Below, piece by piece: positions 22,601 to 39,867 of a stretch of DNA of 57,861 nt. A program made the translations under genes and the position numbers. The DNA is from Pleurotus djamor. Lineage: Eukaryota > Basidiomycota > Agaricomycetes > Agaricales > Pleurotaceae. The stretch spans positions 1 through 57,861 of the forward strand of contig JAPEVF010000260.1 in the NCBI GenBank assembly GCA_029747585.1, written 5' to 3'. Numbering within the stretch: the stretch's first letter is position 1; each line of letters begins with the position of its first letter. The notes under the pieces are model-generated. The model was not told where the DNA came from, did no database searches, and saw only the letters and a list, made by a program, of their open reading frames with translations.

Positions 22601-25251
22601 TTCAAGACTGTATTAGGCAAACGCCTAGCCTCTCGCATCCGCGATGAAGAGAACCTTTGCTCCAGTGCGCGCGCCTTGACACCCTGCGTGCACTATGCTG
22701 TCTTCGCTTCTTGCAATCGCCCCACCTGTGCCGAAGCTCATCTCGCCCCATCAACACTGACGAAGCAATCATACAACACTCGCGTGTGGATCCACCTCCT
22801 TCAAATATCCATCACGAATATCCTCTTCAGTATCGAGCCTGATGCGGAGGGAACTCGATTCAAAGGGTATCTCTCCTTTCTAGCCGAGCGATATTCTGAA
22901 CATTGACATATTCAATTGACAGACGATGGATAGCCCGCCTGCATGACGCTATCAACCCCCCGCATCACGTTTTGGGCACTGTTTCTGCCATCGACAAGTC
23001 CCTCATCCCGGATGTTGAGCCGTTGTTGGGCGTTGCCAGAGGGTGGATTCGTTCCTTGGTCTACCAACAGAGACACGTCAAAGGCCCGTATTGTCTGACC
23101 AACTTGATGCGAGATTTCCTTCTTGCATTTATGCTGGACCGCCATGCGGCAGAATCATACGTTTGGCGACCCCGACGCTTGCTCAACGAAGTTGCAAATC
23201 TTCCAATTGAGCTCAAGCGAAGCGCCGGTGTTGGGCACTACGCTCCGATCGTCGTTGACTACATAGGGTGTATGCATGGCATGCAAACTTACTCAGTCTC
23301 CGATGGTGTTTTATTCCTTGAGTTCGTGTTTAGAGACCCCTCAGACGTTGGAGACTCCCTAACTCTTCTTCTCAGGAACATAATCAAAGGGAAATTACCC
23401 GTCCATGGATCTACTTTGTGCAACTACATTGAGCTGCTCTGTGCATCTCTCGTTGTTTTCTACAAGCATAGGTTCCGGGAAAGCTTGCACGGTACTTTGC
23501 TTCCCATCGACTGGCTATCTAGGGTCCTTCAAATTGATCTTTGGATCGTGAAACCCAAGTTAGTCCCATTGACCAGATTTGTTGAAGCCGCAAGTTCACT
23601 CTTGGAGCCACTCTACTTGGGTGTTGATGGTAATCTATCGAATCACACTTCTGTGATAATCTCTCGTTCACCATGTCTCTTAGAAATTGCTTTCGGTCTT
23701 CCTCGGAACATTTGTGTTGCTCGGATGTGAGTCTTTACCCAGACGATTTCCCCCCCCAATAACTCATTTGTCTTCGCACCCTCCAGTTGCCGAGCCTTGT
23801 GCTTCCGTCAGTACTTTGAACTGTTCAGGGCCTCAACAATGACTAAAACTTATATCTTTAGTGGGATGGAATATTCCGATCGACGATTTACGTCGATCAA
23901 TCCTCAAAGGAATAACCGCTTTGCGCAAAGAAGGAAGGCTGTTTTCTTTCCTCTTCAGCAAGTAAGTGGCCCATGGTTTATCTCTTGTTCTCGTTTAACA
24001 CCATGTCAAGTTATGTCAGTGCTGGCAATTGGGATCATATGGCCCGGGCACTCAGGCAGTCGTTAAACTCAAACCCAATGAATGAAGTCGTTCAACTCGT
24101 CCTCAGCCAACGCGCCATCAACGCTCCTCTCCCGAATACCCGCCGTATTATTTTTACTACGAGAGAGGAGCTTATGGGCCAGCTTCACCCCACAAAGCTT
24201 TACCCTCTCTCGCGTTTATCCCCAACGGCAGCTCCATTCCGTCCTTCTCGAGGAGCACCCTCAAGCCAACCTTCGGCTACCCTTAACCCTGCTGCACCCT
24301 CATCGGCACCAACAATACTGGCCTCTGCACCGACGCTCCCAGTCAATACGATACTGGAGAAACCAATGTCTGAGATCATCGGACCTATCTCCCAATCAGA
24401 CGAAGCTTTGCCTGAGCCCGAAATCGATGCTCACCATGCCGACGACCCCAACATCAACCCTGATGATGACAGGGATCCGACTGCTGAGCAGGAAGCGATC
24501 CAATTCGTCGCAAACACAAACGATGAAATACGTGCGGCCAAAGTCCTTCAAGTCACCTTCCGAAGATGGATCAGTCGCCATCGCAAGGTGTCCAAAAATG
24601 GCTCCGAAGAATCTCTGGATCATCATTTTAAGGTCAGCTATGCAATCGCCTGTAAGAAGGAGTGGGCACACCCCCTCCACCGGATGATGTTCCTTGGGCC
24701 CCTACTTCACGTCCGTCTCAGTCTCGAAGGTCTTCATGTGTCCACCCGAACACAGCAAACCAAAACCAAGGCCCGCTTGAATGCAGCTCAACTTGACGAG
24801 CTCGATTCTATATCCCTTCGTTTGACCCTGTTTAGGTATGTTCACATCCTCTATCTTTATCCTGAATCTACCCCGATGCGTTATTCACACTTCACGCTCG
24901 TCTAGACAAACCTTGAAGTCCATTCAGCAGATGCAACGCGCCCTAGAACCAGCCAAATTCCTTGAGCCGGAAGCGACGATATCCAATCTCAAGGACCTTG
25001 TCAGACAATGTGAAGAGCTTGTTCAATCTGCGGCTCAGAGTTCCACCGTTCCTCAGAGCGTATTGTCTGAGCTAGACGTCGGTGTCAAGGGCATTCTGAA
25101 GGAACCGCCGCCGCCGCCGCCAAAGCCCAAGAAGACCAACCCCGATCTTGTGCTTGACGATGACTTCAATTACATGGACTCAGATTACGAGGAAGATTAC
25201 GAGGAAGATTACGACGATCAGTCGGATACGACCTCAGAAGCTCAAGTCTGA
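16602..25251 (+). CDS. UvrD-family (SF1) helicase, TRANK1-like
   Basis: A very large protein (over 2,000 residues) is spread over many exons from ATG 16602 (MDPSHKESV). SF1 motifs are in order: Walker A GRSGTGKTTT (about 18870-18955, split by an intron), YVDEVQDN (19941-), FWAGDTAQTI (about 20090), INYRSHGG (about 20280), YESKGLEFND (about 20750) and VSITRARKNVW (about 21040). All catalytic positions are present. It continues with helical repeat-like sequence (AADCFETGGELHDAARCYL) like TPR/coatomer-type repeats. A C-x8-C-x4-C-x3-H cluster (about 22685-22740) and an IQ-like element VLQVTFRRWISRHR (about 24545) follow. The end is acidic, with a polyproline PPPPP. TRANK1-like fungal helicases of this layout are poorly studied; a role in nucleic-acid metabolism is inferred. 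Numerous Ns at 16715-18610 blur the 5' exons. The end converges with the SH3 gene 190 bp away. Confidence 0.85.
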
Positions 25252-25442
25252 TATCTTATGGTACTTAAGTAACCAATATACTCTAATTTTGTATATCAAT
25301 CATCGATAATAACAACCATAGTCCGTAGCATTTAAGTGTTACGAACATAACAAGTAGGGTATGGTGCGAAAAGCGAACGCTAAAGGTATATGCAGGACAA
25401 GTACACTGCCTTACAAGAATCGACGAATACATACAACACTAA

Positions 25443-27326
25443 TTATATAGCTAAATAAGCGTTCGAATAACTACTGACTCGTTTCGAAGCCAAAAAGGTA
25501 GGTAGGTCTTGGTTCTCGGCTCTCATACAATCAATGGGGATGAGGCCGGAATAAGTTTGGTCGTTATTGACCATTTTTTCGACGAAGGCCCAACCATCAT
25601 CGAAAGACTGGACGACCCGTACCTTATCACCAGGACCGACACCCAGCTCATCGTCAAGCGTCGGTCGGAAAGGTCGTTGGATGACTTCTACTTCAGCGAA
25701 CTCGGGGTTGTCCTGAATCGGAAGCTTTTCTTCCTTATTGGAAGGATCCGCGAATGGGTTGTCCAACAGGGCCAAAGGCGGTGGCTTCCTTGCCACCGAC
25801 TTGCTTGATTTCATACTTGTTGGTCGACTGCTGTCACATTTCGACCATTGGCTTTCTCGTTTTCCAGGCGGCTTCGGGAACGAGAAGGACTCGGAAGGAG
25901 AGAAGGGTCTAACCGACATAGGCGTCGGCAAGCTAGTTGGCGTTGCGACATCAGGAGCTAACAGATCTTGTTTTGGGCGAACCATAGCAGAAGATGGATG
26001 GATGACGAGGTATTGTCCCTCTTCGCTGCCATCGCTGTGTGTGCTATAAACCGATATTCTGCGTTCGCTTTCCACGTTGATTAGGAGCGGCGGCAACGTC
26101 ATTGGCCCACCACGAGTTGCGATAGGACTACTGTTTGGAGAATTTCGAATTTCGGCCATTGGAGGAGGCTCAGGTAAACCGGACGCATCGAAAGTGACAG
26201 AGAAATGCGGTGACAGTCCATGGTCGAAAGTTGTTGCGAAGCTACTGCGAACAGATGCAGTTCCAGAGCCCACCGTCGCCTCCGCAGACTGAGGGGAGCC
26301 CGCATTTCTTCGGGACCACCATCGCAGGCGACGCTCGCTACGCCTCGCAATGGAACGACGACGCAGGAAGAAGACCAACAGACAGAGCAGGATGATTATC
26401 AGGGCGGACACAATACCAGCGATGGCAGCGCCGGATATACCTTTGCCATTGGAAGTCGCTGCGGTGTCGGACGGTACACTTCCATTGTTGCCTCCGTTGA
26501 TGGTGTTTCCACTGGTTATCGTAGTCCCCGAACCGCTGGAAGAGCCGGTCGATGAAGTTGTCGGGCTTCCTCCCAGGCTGGCGTGCGAACCACCACTTGC
26601 TGGATTGTTGGTGCTGGAAGAATCTTCATCCTGACTTCCTCCAAATGTATGGCCACTCGCTGCGTTCACAACTCCTGGAGGACTGGTGGACGAGCTCCCC
26701 GTTTCGTTTGGAGGGCCATTTGATTGACCCGGCGTAGCATCGTGTGCTTCATCGCCCGCACCAGATTCTCCCTTCGTACTCTTCGTCGCTGAGCTCACGA
26801 CCGTGTCCGTAGGACTCCCTCCAGTCTGGCTACCCCCTAGTATCTCTCCGCCGGAAGAATCACCTTCACCACTGGGAGTATTTCCACTCTGCCCAGCATC
26901 ACTAGTACTCCCACTGGTGCTGCCGCCATTGCTACTACCGCAGTTGCTCTCGCTCCCACTGCTACCTTGGCTACCTCCTCCATTTCCAGGCTGACCGCTA
27001 CTTCCACCCCCAGTCTGGCCACCAGTAGATTCACTTCCTCCCCCTCCCCCTGAGCTTCCAGTATTTCCAGAGGAGCTCCCACTTTCACTCCCTCCTGAAC
27101 TTCCTGAAGGACTCGTGCTCGTCGGAGTGGATGTGGTGGCTTGCGTGGTTGTCGTAGGCTTGCCTGCGATAATATTGGTGAGGATGGGAGCGACGATAGG
27201 TATGCTTGGCAAAGGAAGTGGTATAGGGAGGTTGATCAACGCAGGCTCTCGGGCCTGCAGACCTCCATCAACGCCTTGCGCTGAACGCATCGCATGGATA
27301 TGCTTGTAATCCCGACCGACGCGCAT
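25443..27326 (-). CDS. Single-pass membrane protein with C-terminal SH3 domain
   Basis: One intronless frame of 627 codons runs from ATG 27326 (MRVGRDYKH). Residues about 60-290 are Ser/Gly/Thr-rich and low-complexity, as in heavily O-glycosylated extracellular regions. A membrane segment follows (IAGIVSALIIILLCLLVFFL), with RRRSIARRSERRLR on the likely cytoplasmic side. A long disordered Pro/Ser tail comes next. An SH3 domain is near the end: FRPTLDDELGVGPGD, then VRVVQSFDDGWAFVEK and YSGLIPIDCM. This layout is typical of basidiomycete Fus1/Sho1-like surface proteins thought to link the wall or membrane to polarity or MAP-kinase modules; that role is inference. No signal peptide is obvious, so a missed upstream exon or a reverse signal-anchor is possible. 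Confidence 0.8.
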   Translation of the reverse strand: MRVGRDYKHIHAMRSAQGVDGGLQAREPALINLPIPLPLPSIPIVAPILTNIIAGKPTTTTQATTSTPTSTSPSGSSGGSESGSSSGNTGSSGGGGGSESTGGQTGGGSSGQPGNGGGSQGSSGSESNCGSSNGGSTSGSTSDAGQSGNTPSGEGDSSGGEILGGSQTGGSPTDTVVSSATKSTKGESGAGDEAHDATPGQSNGPPNETGSSSTSPPGVVNAASGHTFGGSQDEDSSSTNNPASGGSHASLGGSPTTSSTGSSSGSGTTITSGNTINGGNNGSVPSDTAATSNGKGISGAAIAGIVSALIIILLCLLVFFLRRRSIARRSERRLRWWSRRNAGSPQSAEATVGSGTASVRSSFATTFDHGLSPHFSVTFDASGLPEPPPMAEIRNSPNSSPIATRGGPMTLPPLLINVESERRISVYSTHSDGSEEGQYLVIHPSSAMVRPKQDLLAPDVATPTSLPTPMSVRPFSPSESFSFPKPPGKRESQWSKCDSSRPTSMKSSKSVARKPPPLALLDNPFADPSNKEEKLPIQDNPEFAEVEVIQRPFRPTLDDELGVGPGDKVRVVQSFDDGWAFVEKMVNNDQTYSGLIPIDCMRAENQDLPTFLASKRVSSYSNAYLAI

Positions 27327-28610
27327 CGTTGGTATTATAGTGAGTGTCGTGTTACAAAGGAATGTGGGGTGTCTTGAATATTACAAGTCCAGGACGAAAG
27401 GGATTGGTATGAACAGAGAGAAAGGACGGATAATTCAGCTCATGTACATGAAGATGGGAGGGAAGAAAAGAAATAGACCGACTCGCGCCAACAATCCTTG
27501 TTCTCTCATAGGATCTGGCTTTGTGTCACACCGCGATCCGGATATTTCGCGCCTACGTCCTCCAGCACGATTGCCCAATCGAGCGGCGTATCAAATTCGT
27601 TACCCTGGATTTATCCTTCCCACTCCACCTCTGCTTGATCTTAATAAAGACGAACAAGCGTCCATCTGACCGTATAGCAACCATCTCCTCCAACATGTGC
27701 TTGAAACATAACGTATAACAAAGGCCACCTCAGCACTTCTACGCGCTCGCAGAACAAATGGCCTCGAAGTTTTGGTGAAGAGCTTTCCATTTCCCTTTCG
27801 AAAATTAAACTGCCAAGACGCACTAAGAAGACAACAGCCTATGGGTCGCGGACGGGCCATACCAGCCTGTACTGTGGTTGTTTCCGCCATCAATTTTCCA
27901 CTCTTACGCCGCTGTCGCTGTTCTGTCACCCGCTTCGCCTTACTTACGAAAATGCCAATTTTATATTGTCTTCCTTGTGGGCTGTTTCACGTTCGCTATA
28001 GGCACCTTTTGCAAGGAGAGACAGACGATGAGAGCGAGGTGCTTGAATTTCTCAACCGAACTACACTAGGCGATTTATGGCTTTGATTCTTCCCATCATA
28101 TGCCAGCGATGCGAAATGCCCACACGCCGGGGCCAGCGGATATGCAATATGGCCTCTTGCCAGATTTGTTAATTTTTGAGTATTAGGGTGGCTGTCCACA
28201 CTCCGCTACCGCGTCATTGTCATACAAGGCACAAGCTGAGTAGGCACACGCCAGACCGATGCCAGACGTATGTATCAAAACGAATATCAAGACGCACCAC
28301 TACGGTTGACGAACATACAAAGATAGATATTTTTGGGAAAATGTCTCCACAAAATCACACGACTCACATTTTTCATGCTACGATTCGAGCTCAAGTCCGG
28401 ATTTCTGGCCAGTCAGTCGATGGATTCTATCTGCTTAGATTATGCGAATCGCTATAGCAACTTTCGTGGGCTCCATTCGAGCACATCCAGGAATATTCCG
28501 AGGGGCAGATGATGGTGTGGGTCGTGCGATATCATGGTCCATTTAGACAATATGTATATGCAATAAAAATGATAGATAGATATCAACGACGAAGCTTGAG
28601 GTCGTACTGA
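27327..28610. other. Intergenic region, no gene supported
   Basis: This lies between the 5' end of the SH3 gene and the 3' end of the ABC transporter gene. Frames such as minus 27600-27929 and plus 27772-28086 have no recognised motif and no convincing splice pattern. It probably contains the SH3 gene promoter (just right of 27326) and the transporter 3' UTR. Confidence 0.4.
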
Positions 28611-31393
28611 CTATGGCAGGAAAGCCTGGGCTTGTAGCTTCCATATCCGCGCGTATTCCCCATCCTTCTTGATCAAAGCATCATGCGTCCCCTCTTCCAC
28701 AACCACAGAGTCATTCATATACCTACGAAAGCGGATCCGCAATAAACAAGGTGAAATGGTGGATGAACAAGGGAGAAAAATCGACACCCACAGTATTAAA
28801 TCAGCATGTCTTGTAAGGTTTCCGAATCTATGTGATGAGAATATCATAGTTTTATTTCCCCGTAGTTGTCGCAGGCGCTCGAAAAGGTCTTAATCCAGAT
28901 ATAAATTAGCTATTTCCTCGCGTAAATAACGGTGAAAAAAAATGAGTACGCACCATGTTCAGCCGTTGGATCCAAGGAGGCACTGGGTTCATCAAAGAGG
29001 AGTAATGCGACTTTAGGCTCTGAAACGAGTGAGCGCATGAATGTTCGAGATCTGTGTTCATAAAAAGACAGTTCGGTGAGCCTGACAAACCGGGAGGATA
29101 GAGGAGAACATACAGCGCTATCCTCTGCATTTGACCGCCAGACAACGAAGACGAAGTGGTGACACCCATGCCCCCAGCGATCCGAATGCCACTATAGTCT
29201 ACCTCTCTTCCGAAAAGTGTCTTCGTGCCCTCAGGTATCCCGCTATAGTAATCCCTGACTGGGCGCTCCAAATACGTGTTGAACCCATCAGGGAGTCTAT
29301 CGATGAATTCTTTTGCCCCACCGAGCGTAGCGGCCTGAAGGATCCGTTCTTCATCGTCAGCATGGTCTGGATCGCCTAGACCAATGTTGTCTTTGATCTA
29401 AACGACAAAAATTAAGGTTTTACAGTAGTTAGCCCTTGTATCCGCGCAAAGGAAGACCAAGTCCGTCCTTACAGATAAAGGGAAATGGGTATAATCTTGG
29501 AACAAAACAGAGAGAGCACGTCGCAAGTCGTCTAGTTTCAAAGATCGAATATCTCTCCCGTCTATCAGGATTTGACCTTCTGACGGGTCATGGAGTCTTG
29601 AGATCAGTTTGAGAATCGTACTTTTTCCGGAACCATTCGAGCCAACGATCACCTGAGGACAAGTGTTCGTCAGTTCTATCCGACTTAAAAAAGGAGGAGA
29701 TGAACGTACACAAAGCTGACCGCACTCAATCTTAAAAGATACATTACGAAGGGCGAACGAATCGCTGCCCGGGTATTTGAAGGATACGTTTCTGCAGTAC
29801 ATCATCAGACATCGCACAGGGGATAGGCATAAAGGCACACTTGAACTCAATAGACATCCCCATCATGAGGGATTGTTGGTTCTCTGGGTATGGTTCTTTG
29901 CCGTCGACGACCTTATTAGGGATATTGGATATTTCGTATAGGTTTCGTACGCGGGAGAGTTGGTCGGCGACTGATCGTGTCTCATCAATAAGGCTGAAGA
30001 TGACGTGAGTAAATGTTTGCGTGGTGTTCGTGACAAGATTAAGGGAAGCAACTGATATCGGGATGGATGCGGGGTATTGAACGGCGCGTAAAGTGAATAT
30101 GATCTATTTTTATGGGGGATCAGGTCGACCCAAACACGCACGACACGGTCGAGTGTACCGACCTGAGGTAACTCTTTGAAAGGCTCTTGGAAGGCGGAGA
30201 ATCCCATTTTCTGCTTCATGCGGTATCGATTGAGGGATTCATAGAAGTCCATGGCCCCGAGGTCGCCGACTTGTTCGAGACAGGCTCGATACACTAGAAG
30301 CACTGAGCTCGAGCCGCGAAGGAAGGTATAACGACATACGGCTTAGGCAATACTCCCAGATGCCACCGGCGACGAGTTCTTTGCGGTGTAGGCTCGAGCC
30401 GGCGAGTTGCTTCAGCCCCTCCATCCTCACGAAGTCTTCGTTCTTTGTTGTCGCGGCCCAGACTAGATGTCACTGTTTGAACGGCAATAGGGAGGAATGA
30501 AGAAGGCGAAATCCTACCTCCGTGGTGATGCATTGTCTGCCGGACGGACATCCACCCAAGCGCTGACTGAGCGAAACATAGGAAGGCCAGCAAGGGTCCA
30601 TCGCGCTGATCCTGCAACACCGCAAGCAAGACAGATATTTCCGATATAAGCCGCACGAAGGTACTTGAAACCCGTGAGCCCATGACGACGGTATCCCATG
30701 CAATGCTCGACCGGGTCCGAGGGAATGTCTCGTCAAACGTTCTTTGTACTGCCGGATCGTCGTATGTCGGTACATCCAGGCGAACCAACGCTCGATAGAC
30801 GTGCCCAGAGTAAAACTGTTTGATACGAGCATTGAGGGGTTCCGTCAAGGCCATCTTGGCATGCGCGAGGAAACGGTACGCCAAAGCGGAAAGGAAACGA
30901 CCCAAAGCCACACTGTAAAGGAGGTGCTTATCGACTTTCCTCTCATCGACCGCGGTTTGCACCTCGATGACATCAGGACTCATCTTGAACCGGGGAAGGT
31001 AACAACTCTCACTATTGTCAGTAGTTGACCCGAGTACCTGTAAGGGGAGGTTTAGGATTGCAGGAATGAATTTTGTCGACACTTTGCGCACCATAGAGTA
31101 ATAGCTGGTATCATTGCCATTGCATACTCGACCAACACGAACAAGACCAGGAGGAACCAACATGACCGTATGCTAGCAATGTCCTTCAACATTCGCCATA
31201 CGTACGGCAAGTTATTCTTTATCTCCAATATACTCTCAAGCCTCGAAGACCCGGGAATGCTGACGAGCTCAGGCTTTATTTCTTCATACAGATCCCATAC
31301 GCCTAGTCGTGTGTGTTTGACTTTTGTTGTATCCTCCGGGTCGAATGTCCCCTTTCGTTTGGATGTTCTGGATCTTCTAGTCCGAAATGCCAT
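28611..31393 (-). CDS. ABC transporter (single TMD-NBD half transporter)
   Basis: ATG 31393 (MAFRTRRSRTSKRKG) is preferred because the longer frame starts with GTG. Several exons are read on the minus strand. The N-terminal half has membrane segments, for example CWFLLVLFVLVEYAMAMIPA, and a second around residue 300 (ISEVSVLLAVL-like). The nucleotide-binding domain is complete. It has A-loop YPGSDSFALRNVSFKI, Walker A VGSNGSGKST, Q-loop LFQDYTHF and signature SLSGGQMQRIAL. Walker B is KVALLLFDEPSASLD and the H-loop is IFSSHR. An unusual long insert (ERPVRDYYSGIPEGTKTLFG) sits before the signature motif. The stop is at 28611-28613 after QAQAFLP. It would act as a homodimer or heterodimer exporting an unknown substrate. 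The family resembles ABCB-type half transporters common in Agaricomycetes. Confidence 0.85.
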
Positions 31394-32324
31394 CCGCAAG
31401 GCCAACGATAATGACGACGGTGGGCGGCGGTGGTTGTGGCGAGGAATGAACCAAGACTGGTCGAATGTTGCCACTTGTCTTGTGGTCTACGATTCTGTGA
31501 TGCTCCAAGGAAAGCTGATAGTCCGGAGCTGATACGATACGGAAAGATTGTTGGGTTAAGAAGATAAAGAGCCGACCGGCAAGGAGGGCATTAATTTAAC
31601 AAAGCAAGCTGGACTTGGACGTCATCGGAGAAGTTGGTGCTCACACACACAAACGCCTGACCCTGACTCGGAGGCCAAAATTTCAAAATTCAGAGCACAA
31701 CCCCCCTACAGCAGCGAACACTACGAACATGCAGCAAGGATACTCATTGCAATGCTAGCACAATCCTATTCCACAGGTCCCGAGTTGAAACAAGGAAATT
31801 CACGCTGCGTGGGAGTCAAGCCAAGGACAGGACTATTTAGGGGTTATCAAACTTTGTGCCATCGATATCATCCATCTACCGTGTAAATCTTCTATACATA
31901 TCGTACCAGAGCGCACAGAGGGTATAGAAAGCCATTCTGGGTCATCCGCGAGCAGCGTACCAAAATTACCACTGCACAAAACATTCTCGAAACGCGGTCA
32001 GATGACCACAAGCGGCAGGAGCTAATCAGGGGCCTCCGAGGTCTTGGGGAGGTCGGTCAGGGAGTGGGTTTGGACGAGGACAGATGCGATGATTGAGTGG
32101 CCAGAAGGTCTGTATCCTATAAATTTCCAGGGTCAATGCTAACCAACGTAAAAGGTTATCTCTGGCACGCGACTTGCCATAACGCACGTCTGAGCTGGCG
32201 TATAGGAACCATCGTTAGGGATATGAACTAGGATACATAGATCGGGTATATAGAATAGACGCTACACGGATACATCACCGAAGGGAAGAAACAGAAAAGC
32301 ATGGGGGTGAGACGGGTTCCGAGG
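31394..32324. other. Intergenic: ABC transporter promoter and Sel1-gene 3' UTR
   Basis: No coding frame with family features is seen on either strand. The segment next to 31393 would hold the transporter promoter. The part near 32200-32324 is the downstream region of the minus-strand Sel1-repeat gene. Confidence 0.4.
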
Positions 32325-34316
32325 TTATTGAAACTTTTCTTTGTAAATCCAAGCCAAGCCAACGTCACTCGCACCCTGCGCAACCTAAAGCCACGCACTC
32401 AGTGATGCTTATCTTCAAAAGAAACTGCAAGGGACGTACCGCCGCGCGATACCACTTTGCCGCCTCCTTCCTATCTTTCTTGCAACCTCTCCCATTCGCC
32501 AAACAGAATCCCAGATCATTCTGGGCATCCGGGTCACCGAGCCGCGCAGCAACTCTATAATAACTCACGGCCATCTTCTGATCTTTCGCAACACCCCACC
32601 CCTGGAAGAAACACTGCCCAACCTCGTAGATAGCCAGGACCAACTCGCTCTATGCCGAATGTATGACGAAATGCCCCAATTCAAAGCCTCAAGGAAGAAA
32701 CATACCTGAACAGCGCCTACGTCCATGGTACTATTCGCCCGTGCACTCTCCAAATCCTCCACCGCGCTCTCTGCGGCCTTTCTCAACCACTTAAACCCCA
32801 CCTTCTCGTTCTTCGCACATCCCCATCCATGCCTCAACGTCAGCCCATACATAAGCATCCCCACCCCGCAACCCCCATCCAACTTGGCCGCCTTTTCGAA
32901 ATACTCTGCTGATTCTCCGAGTTTGTTAGCTTCATGAGACTGTATCCCGAGCTGTAAGAACTCTTGAGGCGTCTTTGGATTCTTCAGATCAAGCGGTGCG
33001 GCAGCGGCCTCAGGAGGTGGCTGAGGCGACGGCGTAACAGTGATAGTAGGAGGTGCTAACGGTGGTTGCGGCGGCGATGATGTAGATTGTGGAGGTGATG
33101 GCGAAGCTAGGTCGTTGGATGATGATGGTGGGAGTTGATAAAAAGAATAACCAGAATAAACGCTTGTCGGCGAGCCAGATCGGTTATTCTGCCTACCTGG
33201 CATGAGCGCTGTTGGATGAGAAGAGATATTCGAAGGCGCCGCCCTTGACGCCATGTCTGGGACCGAGTTAACCGACCGTAGGCTGGCTGCTGGATTCATC
33301 GACGGTGCATTAGGAGAAGGTGCCCGCATCGAATGCGGACTGATAGATCGCTCTTGCTCATTCGTTTGCGCAGCATGTCCAACATGAGATCGCGAACTGT
33401 TCTTATTGCCCATGTACGGATTAATATAAGGATTATCGCTCGAGGTACTCGGTCTGCTGGGTAATGGTGGTTGTGGTTGAAAAGAACTTGATGGAAGAGA
33501 TCGTTGTGAGGCGTTTGACGGGGATCTAGCACGCGCAGCGTTCCTCTCCAGCACGAGCCGCTTTTGTTCTTCCGTGCTCGGAGGTGGAAGCGTGGGTGGG
33601 CGCACAGGTCTGGAGAAATTCGCGGTAACCTGTGCAGATACGATAGGCGCCCTCCCTGGTTTTGAAACAGGGCGAGGGGGCAGGGCGTCCTCACCGGGCG
33701 ACGGTGATGATATTACGAGCATTGGCGTGTCCCCTTGGCCTGATCCTGTGTCTTGGCTGCTGGGCGAAACCGCGCGTCGAGGGGTATTCGGATTCGAGTT
33801 CAGAGGATCATATAGTAGGTCAACCCTCGAGATTTGGCTGTTACGACCGTTGGCTGCATCTGCGGCAGACACAGATTGCCATGACTCCCTCATCGCAGGT
33901 CCCTCAGAGTATACGCTAGCGTCGTCGTCAAATTGATTCAGGTAAGAATCCGTCGCAGAGAGCATGGAACTTCGGGTGTAGTCCATGTATGAATTCTCCC
34001 CATTGGACGAAGCAGTTGCCGTGGAATGGCGCGAAAAATGGCTATGCAGCAAGGGTGATGGAGGAGATAATTGGTTTACGAAATGTTGGTGCGATGTCTG
34101 TTTCTGAGGAGTAGTAGGTCCGTTATAGGCATAAGCTGCGGAATCCTCGTACGCCGTCCCAATATCATCTCGTCCATAACTTTCCTGCGCATCGCTCACT
34201 AGCGCAGCTGGTTTCTTGTAGCGCTTGGATGATGTCCGGCGTACGAGCGTATCAAGAGGGGAGGATTGTTGAAACTTGAAGCTCGAAGAAGCATCGCCTG
34301 AACGTAGCGCTTCCAT
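32325..34316 (-). CDS. Sel1-repeat protein with long disordered N-terminus (DSF2/chitin-synthase-activator type)
   Basis: The first ATG is at 34316 (MEALRSGDASSSFKFQ); the longer frame begins with TTG. Exons are 34316-32706, 32649-32440 and 32384-32325. Introns are 32650-32705 and 32385-32439. About 430 residues of Ser/Pro-rich disorder are followed by three Sel1-like repeats, marked by MLMYGLTLRHGWGCAKNEK, VGQCFFQGWGVAKDQKMA and LGFCLANGRGCKKDRKEAA. It ends with GLAWIYKEKFQ. Fungal proteins of this layout include DSF2 and activators of chitin synthase/C-kinase. A scaffold role in cell-wall signalling is inferred from them. The Sel1 repeats are sound; the exact ortholog is not established. 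Confidence 0.8.
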
Positions 34317-34563
34317 CGGCGCTGGTAAACGTCTGAATCGGGGGAGGCACTGGGGCAACAACTCGGTAAGATGGGAGATTGTTCAGTTAGTGGTGTGCAT
34401 GAATGAGCAATTTAAGAAGAAGAAGAGGTCACTGGTTGGTCTTGGCCAACCTCGTAACAACCGAGCTCCTAATCATCATAACTCGTACAAAGTTACAAAT
34501 AACGTCCGTTGTAATGGAAGACATGTTGCGCAGTACATATATAAATATCTATGATCTAGAGTA

Positions 34564-39426
<4,863 letters not shown>

Positions 39427-39867
39427 CTTAGCGCCTTCTGAGCGCTTACTACGTTCATTTACTTCCTGGTCAAGAAAGCTTCCAAATTTCCCACTGCCAA
39501 CGTCCGAACTATCAAGTGCGCGCGTACCGACGAGGCCCCTACTCGTTTACCCACTTACCTCCGATATAAGTAGTATATGACACACCCTGAGTAGATCTTG
39601 AATCACGAGGCGGGCCAAGGAGGAACCTCAAAGTTCATCCCTTCAAGGTAGGTACTTATATCGGTCGAGTATTCTCAATTTATGGTCGAACCCCAGCTTA
39701 AACTTATGTTGAACCGCTGCTAAGACACCGAAAATGCCACATGGAACTATCACGGAAGATATAACATCCATGCATCAGCCTTACTTAGCGGTTGCTCCTG
39801 CTTAGGCACTTACCACTGCGAAGAAATCATGATGTAACTTGAACCTTGGAAGGAGCACCACCGTGGT

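Noticed and set aside
26077..27088. Open frames antisense or out of frame to the SH3 membrane protein
   Set aside because: They mirror the GC-rich Ser/Gly repeat coding of the real gene and have no features of their own.
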